Position numbers and translations under genes: made by a program. The notes beneath the pieces were generated by a model. The model searched no databases and was not told where the DNA came from. It saw only the letters and a program-made list of their open reading frames with translations. A stretch of DNA of 64,000 bases from Pseudomonas putida (GTDB lineage: Bacteria > Pseudomonadota > Gammaproteobacteria > Pseudomonadales > Pseudomonadaceae): NCBI RefSeq assembly GCF_028682455.1, contig NZ_JANHLD010000003.1, positions 496,001-560,000 of the forward strand. The letters are read 5' to 3'. Shown here piece after piece: positions 60,022 to 64,000 of this stretch. Each line of letters begins with the position of its first letter. The first letter of the stretch is position 1.

Positions 60022-61536
60022 GTGTCAGTGGAACTTTGGCAGCAGTGCGTGGAGCTTCTGCGCGATGAACTGCCTGCCCAGCAATTCAACACCTGGATCC
60101 GTCCGCTACAGGTCGAAGCCGAAGGCGACGAGTTGCGCGTCTATGCGCCCAACCGTTTTGTTCTCGACTGGGTCAATGAAAAGTACCTGAGCCGTCTGCT
60201 CGAGCTGTTGGGCGAACACGGCAACGGCATTGCGCCTGCCCTTTCCTTATTAATAGGCAGCAGACGCAGTTCGGCACCTCGTGCTGCACCCAATGCGCCA
60301 TTGGCAGCGGCCGTCGCTGCTTCCCAGGCTCAGGCTGCACAAACCGCCGTGGTCAAGGAGCCTGTCCAGGCACCCGCTGCTACGCCGGTGGTGGCTGAAG
60401 TCGAGGATGCGCCTTCGCGTGACAGCTTTGATTCGATGGGCGAGTCCAACAACGCCCCGGCCCCAAGCGGTCGTACCGAACAACGCACCGTGCAGGTCGA
60501 GGGTGCGCTCAAGCACACCAGCTACCTCAACCGTACCTTTACCTTCGAGAACTTCGTCGAAGGTAAGTCCAACCAGTTGGCCCGGGCGGCTGCCTGGCAG
60601 GTCGCCGACAATCCCAAGCATGGCTACAACCCACTGTTCCTGTACGGTGGCGTAGGCTTGGGTAAGACGCACTTGATGCATGCTGTGGGTAACCACCTGC
60701 TCAAGAAGAACCCGAACGCCAAGGTTGTCTACCTGCATTCCGAGCGTTTTGTCGCTGACATGGTCAAGGCACTGCAGCTCAATGCAATCAATGAGTTCAA
60801 GCGCTTCTACCGCTCGGTAGACGCCCTGCTCATCGATGACATTCAATTCTTCGCCCGTAAAGAGCGCTCCCAGGAAGAGTTTTTCCACACCTTCAATGCC
60901 CTGCTCGAAGGCGGTCAGCAGGTCATCTTGACCAGTGACCGTTATCCAAAAGAGATCGAAGGACTGGAAGAGCGCTTGAAGTCGCGTTTCGGTTGGGGCC
61001 TGACCGTGGCGGTCGAGCCGCCGGAGCTGGAAACCCGCGTCGCGATCCTGATGAAGAAAGCTGACCAGGCCAAGGTAGACCTGCCTCATGATGCTGCATT
61101 CTTCATTGCCCAGCGCATTCGCTCCAACGTCCGTGAACTTGAGGGTGCGCTGAAGCGGGTGATCGCCCACTCGCACTTCATGGGGCGCGACATCACCATC
61201 GAGCTGATTCGCGAATCGCTCAAGGATCTGTTGGCACTTCAGGACAAGCTGGTGAGTGTGGATAACATCCAGCGCACCGTGGCCGAGTACTACAAGATCA
61301 AAATTTCCGACTTGCTGTCCAAGCGTCGTTCCCGTTCGGTTGCCCGTCCACGCCAGGTGGCCATGGCACTGTCCAAGGAATTGACCAACCACAGCTTGCC
61401 GGAGATCGGTGACGTGTTTGGCGGCCGCGACCACACCACGGTGTTGCATGCGTGCCGCAAGATCAACGAACTCAAGGAATCCGATGCGGATATCCGCGAG
61501 GACTACAAGAACCTGCTGCGGACCCTGACGACGTGA
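60022..61536 (+). CDS. dnaA: Chromosomal replication initiator DnaA
   Basis: AAA+ ATPase that opens oriC; 504 residues. Domain I starts SVELWQQCVELLRDELP; a variable Ala/Pro-rich domain II (about 85-165); Walker A GGVGLGKTHLMHA; Walker B LLIDDIQF; sensor SNVRELEGAL; and the domain IV DNA-binding signature GGRDHTTVLHA. The start is GTG at 60022 behind AGGGGA. A perfect DnaA box lies at 61257-61265. Confidence 0.98.
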   Translation: MSVELWQQCVELLRDELPAQQFNTWIRPLQVEAEGDELRVYAPNRFVLDWVNEKYLSRLLELLGEHGNGIAPALSLLIGSRRSSAPRAAPNAPLAAAVAASQAQAAQTAVVKEPVQAPAATPVVAEVEDAPSRDSFDSMGESNNAPAPSGRTEQRTVQVEGALKHTSYLNRTFTFENFVEGKSNQLARAAAWQVADNPKHGYNPLFLYGGVGLGKTHLMHAVGNHLLKKNPNAKVVYLHSERFVADMVKALQLNAINEFKRFYRSVDALLIDDIQFFARKERSQEEFFHTFNALLEGGQQVILTSDRYPKEIEGLEERLKSRFGWGLTVAVEPPELETRVAILMKKADQAKVDLPHDAAFFIAQRIRSNVRELEGALKRVIAHSHFMGRDITIELIRESLKDLLALQDKLVSVDNIQRTVAEYYKIKISDLLSKRRSRSVARPRQVAMALSKELTNHSLPEIGDVFGGRDHTTVLHACRKINELKESDADIREDYKNLLRTLTT

Positions 61537-61575
61537 TTGGCGTCAGCGCAGCTTATTAAGGCAAGGGACTAGACC

Positions 61576-62679
61576 ATGCATTTCACCATTCAACGCGAAG
61601 CCCTGTTGAAACCCCTGCAACTGGTCGCAGGCGTCGTCGAGCGCCGCCAGACCTTGCCGGTATTGTCCAACGTATTGCTGGTGGTTCAGGGTCAGCAGCT
61701 GTCGCTGACCGGTACGGACCTGGAAGTGGAACTGGTTGGCCGCGTGCAACTGGAGGAGCCTGCCGAGCCGGGCGAGATCACGGTACCTGCGCGCAAGCTG
61801 ATGGACATCTGCAAAAGCCTGCCGAATGACGCACTGATCGACATCAAGCTCGACGAGCAGAAGATCGTGGTCAAGGCTGGCCGTAGCCGTTTTACCCTGT
61901 CGACCCTGCCTGCCAACGACTTCCCGACGGTGGAAGAAGGCCCGGGTTCTCTGACCTGCAACCTTGAGCAAAGCCGTCTGCGTCGCCTGATCGAGCGCAC
62001 CAGCTTTGCCATGGCTCAGCAGGACGTGCGCTACTACCTCAACGGCATGCTGCTGGAAGTCTCCACTGACACCCTGCGCGCCGTGGCGACCGACGGTCAC
62101 CGCTTGGCCATGTGCTCGATGCGTGCCGACATTGGCCAGGCCGATCGCCATCAGGTCATCGTGCCACGCAAGGGCATCCTGGAGCTGGCGCGCTTGCTCA
62201 CCGAGCCCGATGGCATGGTCAGCATCGTCCTGGGCCAGCATCACATTCGTGCCACTACCGGAGAGTTCACCTTCACCTCCAAGCTGGTCGATGGCAAGTT
62301 CCCGGATTACGAGCGCGTGCTTCCTAAAGGCGGCGACAAACTGGTTGTCGGCGATCGTCAGGCGCTGCGTGAGGCGTTCAGCCGTACTGCCATCCTGTCC
62401 AACGAGAAGTACCGCGGTATCCGCCTGCAACTGGCCAACGGCCAGCTGAAGATCCAGGCGAACAACCCCGAGCAGGAAGAAGCGGAAGAAGAAATCAGCG
62501 TCGACTACAACGGTAGCTCGCTGGAAATCGGCTTCAACGTCAGCTACCTGCTGGACGTACTGGGTGTGATGACTACTGAGCAAGTTCGCCTGATCTTGTC
62601 GGATTCCAACAGCAGTGCGCTGCTGCAGGAAGCTGACAACGACGACTCCGCTTACATTGTCATGCCGATGCGTCTGTAA
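61576..62679 (+). CDS. dnaN: DNA polymerase III beta sliding clamp
   Basis: Ring-shaped processivity clamp; 367 residues in three similar domains. MHFTIQREALLKPLQLVAGVVERRQTLPVLSN-type start (key residues LLKPL, ERRQTLPVLSN), LATDGHRLA-like VATDGHRLAM, and the end YIVMPMRL. 39 bp after dnaA. Confidence 0.98.
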   Translation: MHFTIQREALLKPLQLVAGVVERRQTLPVLSNVLLVVQGQQLSLTGTDLEVELVGRVQLEEPAEPGEITVPARKLMDICKSLPNDALIDIKLDEQKIVVKAGRSRFTLSTLPANDFPTVEEGPGSLTCNLEQSRLRRLIERTSFAMAQQDVRYYLNGMLLEVSTDTLRAVATDGHRLAMCSMRADIGQADRHQVIVPRKGILELARLLTEPDGMVSIVLGQHHIRATTGEFTFTSKLVDGKFPDYERVLPKGGDKLVVGDRQALREAFSRTAILSNEKYRGIRLQLANGQLKIQANNPEQEEAEEEISVDYNGSSLEIGFNVSYLLDVLGVMTTEQVRLILSDSNSSALLQEADNDDSAYIVMPMRL

Positions 62680-62698
62680 CTTGTCCAGCAGACTCTAG

Positions 62699-63802
62699 AT
62701 GTCCCTCAGTCGCGTTTCTGTCACCGCGGTGCGTAACCTGCACCCGGTGACCTTCTCTCCCTCCCCCCGCATCAATATCCTGTACGGCACCAACGGCAGT
62801 GGTAAAACCAGTGTGTTGGAAGCCGTTCATCTACTGGGCTTGGCCCGCTCTTTCCGTAGTACCCGCCTGACGCCGGTGATTCAGTATGAGCAATTGGCTT
62901 GTACGGTATTCGGTCAGGTCGAGCTCAATGAAGGCGGCACCAGTAACCTGGGTATTTCGCGGGATCGGCAAGGTGAGTTCACCATCCGCATCGACGGGCA
63001 GAACGCCCGCAGTGCTGCACAGCTGGCGGAGATTCTGCCGCTGCAATTGATCAACCCGGACAGCTTTCGCTTGCTCGAAGGTGCTCCAAAAATTCGCCGG
63101 CAGTTCCTTGATTGGGGTGTGTTCCACGTGGAACCACGCTTCATGGCCACTTGGCAACGCCTGCAGAAGGCTTTGCGGCAGCGGAACTCATGGTTGCGGC
63201 ATGGTACACTTGACGCTGTTTCGCAAGCGGCCTGGGACCGAGAGCTGTGCCTGGCCAGTGCTGAAATAGATGAATACCGCCGAAATTACATCAAGGCCTT
63301 GAAGCCAGTCTTTGAGCGAACCCTGAGCGATTTGGTCGAGCTCGAAGGGCTGACCCTGAGCTATTACCGTGGCTGGGACAAGGATCGAGAACTCAGTGAA
63401 GTCCTCGCTTCGTCCCTGCAACGAGATCAGCAGATGGGCCATACCCAGGCCGGGCCACAACGAGCTGATTTGCGCCTGAGACTCGGCGCTCATAATGCCG
63501 CCGATATTCTTTCTCGGGGCCAGCAAAAACTTGTGGTTTGCGCGTTGCGTATCGCCCAGGGACATTTGGTCAGCCAGGCTCGGCGCGGCCAATGTATTTA
63601 TCTAGTGGATGACTTGCCGTCAGAGTTGGACGAGCAACACCGCCGCGCACTTTGCCGCTTGTTGGAAGACTTACGCTGCCAGGTATTTATCACCTGTGTA
63701 GACCACGAATTATTGAGGGAAGGCTGGCAGACGGAAACGCCAGTTGCTCTGTTCCACGTGGAACAGGGCCGTATCACCCAGACCCACGACCATCGGGAGT
63801 GA
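62699..63802 (+). CDS. recF: DNA replication and repair protein RecF
   Basis: ABC-type ATPase that loads RecA at gaps; 367 residues. Walker A YGTNGSGKTSVLEAV (30-44), signature LSRGQQKLVV, Walker B YLVDDLPSELD. Contains two parS-like sites. The ATG at 62699 is 19 bp after dnaN. Confidence 0.97.
   Translation: MSLSRVSVTAVRNLHPVTFSPSPRINILYGTNGSGKTSVLEAVHLLGLARSFRSTRLTPVIQYEQLACTVFGQVELNEGGTSNLGISRDRQGEFTIRIDGQNARSAAQLAEILPLQLINPDSFRLLEGAPKIRRQFLDWGVFHVEPRFMATWQRLQKALRQRNSWLRHGTLDAVSQAAWDRELCLASAEIDEYRRNYIKALKPVFERTLSDLVELEGLTLSYYRGWDKDRELSEVLASSLQRDQQMGHTQAGPQRADLRLRLGAHNAADILSRGQQKLVVCALRIAQGHLVSQARRGQCIYLVDDLPSELDEQHRRALCRLLEDLRCQVFITCVDHELLREGWQTETPVALFHVEQGRITQTHDHRE
63120..63135. other. 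parS site 1 in recF
   Basis: TGTTCCACGTGGAACC, 15 of 16 to the parS consensus with an intact palindromic core; encodes V-F-H-V-E-P in RecF. Confidence 0.85.
63750..63765. other. parS site 2 in recF
   Basis: TGTTCCACGTGGAACA, a perfect parS; encodes L-F-H-V-E-Q in RecF, 38 bp before the recF stop. Confidence 0.92.
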
Positions 63803-63806
63803 AGGC

Positions 63807-64000
63807 ATGAGCGAAAATCAAACGTACGACTCCTCCAGCATTAAAGTGCTGAAAGGGCTAGATGCCGTGCGCAAGCGTCCCGGTATGTACATTGGCGACA
63901 CCGATGATGGTAGCGGCCTGCACCACATGGTGTTCGAGGTGGTCGATAACTCGATCGACGAGGCACTCGCCGGCCACTGTGATGACATCACCGTAATTAT
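63807..64000 (+). CDS. gyrB: DNA gyrase subunit B, partial
   Basis: ATPase subunit of gyrase; the first 64 codons are present and the rest runs off the right edge. Recognised by SIKVLKGLDAVRKRPGMYIG and the GHKL motif EVVDNSIDEALAG. The ATG at 63807 follows GAAGG, four bases after recF. Confidence 0.97.
   Translation, partial: MSENQTYDSSSIKVLKGLDAVRKRPGMYIGDTDDGSGLHHMVFEVVDNSIDEALAGHCDDITVI

Noticed and set aside
59900..60190. 96-codon frame across the oriC-dnaA junction
   Set aside because: It overlaps dnaA out of frame and the DnaA boxes; no family resemblance.

Overview
The window is a contiguous piece of a Pseudomonas chromosome, most likely of the P. putida group, that carries the replication origin. 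The evidence is the order rsmG-mnmG, mnmE-yidC-yidD-rnpA-rpmH, oriC, dnaA-dnaN-recF-gyrB, the parAB genes, the atp operon, and putida-type REP elements of the 'gcgggcttgccccgcga' kind. It begins inside pycA and ends inside gyrB. No rRNA, tRNA, CRISPR array, insertion sequence or prophage is visible. Product calls rest on protein reading and remembered family motifs; no database search was possible.

Layout. 1-8.3 kb: pyruvate carboxylase subunit A, its LysR neighbour, a small conserved protein, and a divergent HexR-like regulator/glucose-6-phosphate dehydrogenase pair with a clear operator between them, then a membrane GGDEF/EAL protein. 8.3-16.1 kb: uvrD behind a LexA box, a Tim44-like protein, an SMI1/KNR4 protein, a CPA2 antiporter, an acyl-CoA thioesterase, pdxY and a DUF3301 protein. 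16.1-19.4 kb: two CobW/COG0523 GTPases facing folE2 across a 13-bp Zur-type palindrome, which is a zinc-starvation module. 19.4-24.3 kb: a DUF3617 protein, cardiolipin synthase, cyclopropane-fatty-acid synthase and lpd3. 24.3-37.7 kb: a complete benzoate-to-3-oxoadipate-enol-lactone module on the minus strand (benK, porin, benR, benABCD, catBCA, benE) with a second BenR-like AraC regulator and catR. 37.7-43.4 kb: a serine hydrolase, glmS, a DeoR regulator and glmU. 43.5-50.6 kb: atpIBEFHAGDC. 50.8-64 kb: parBA, rsmG, mnmG, mnmE, yidC, yidD, rnpA, rpmH, oriC, dnaA, dnaN, recF and the start of gyrB. Near the origin, transcription mostly points away from about 59.5-60.0 kb.

How parts work together. 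BenABC dihydroxylates benzoate, BenD makes catechol, CatA opens the ring, and CatB and CatC give the enol-lactone. BenK, BenE and the porin bring substrate in. benA and benK have matching XylS/BenR-type promoters: two 15-bp direct repeats 21 bp apart, then TAACCT 21 bp downstream. Crc/Hfq-type AAnAAnAA motifs precede several of these genes.

Most noteworthy signals. (1) Four perfect DnaA boxes plus three one-mismatch boxes sit within 433 bp inside the second CobW-like gene at 16.2-16.6 kb. This rivals oriC in box number, lies 43 kb from it, and places the 9-mer in three different codon frames. (2) The mnmG-mnmE gap (about 55.12-55.39 kb) is a collinear, degenerate relative of the rpmH-dnaA origin (about 59.62-59.88 kb). 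(3) Two BenR paralogues coexist with two matched promoters. (4) A near-perfect parS lies in folE2, with two more in recF.
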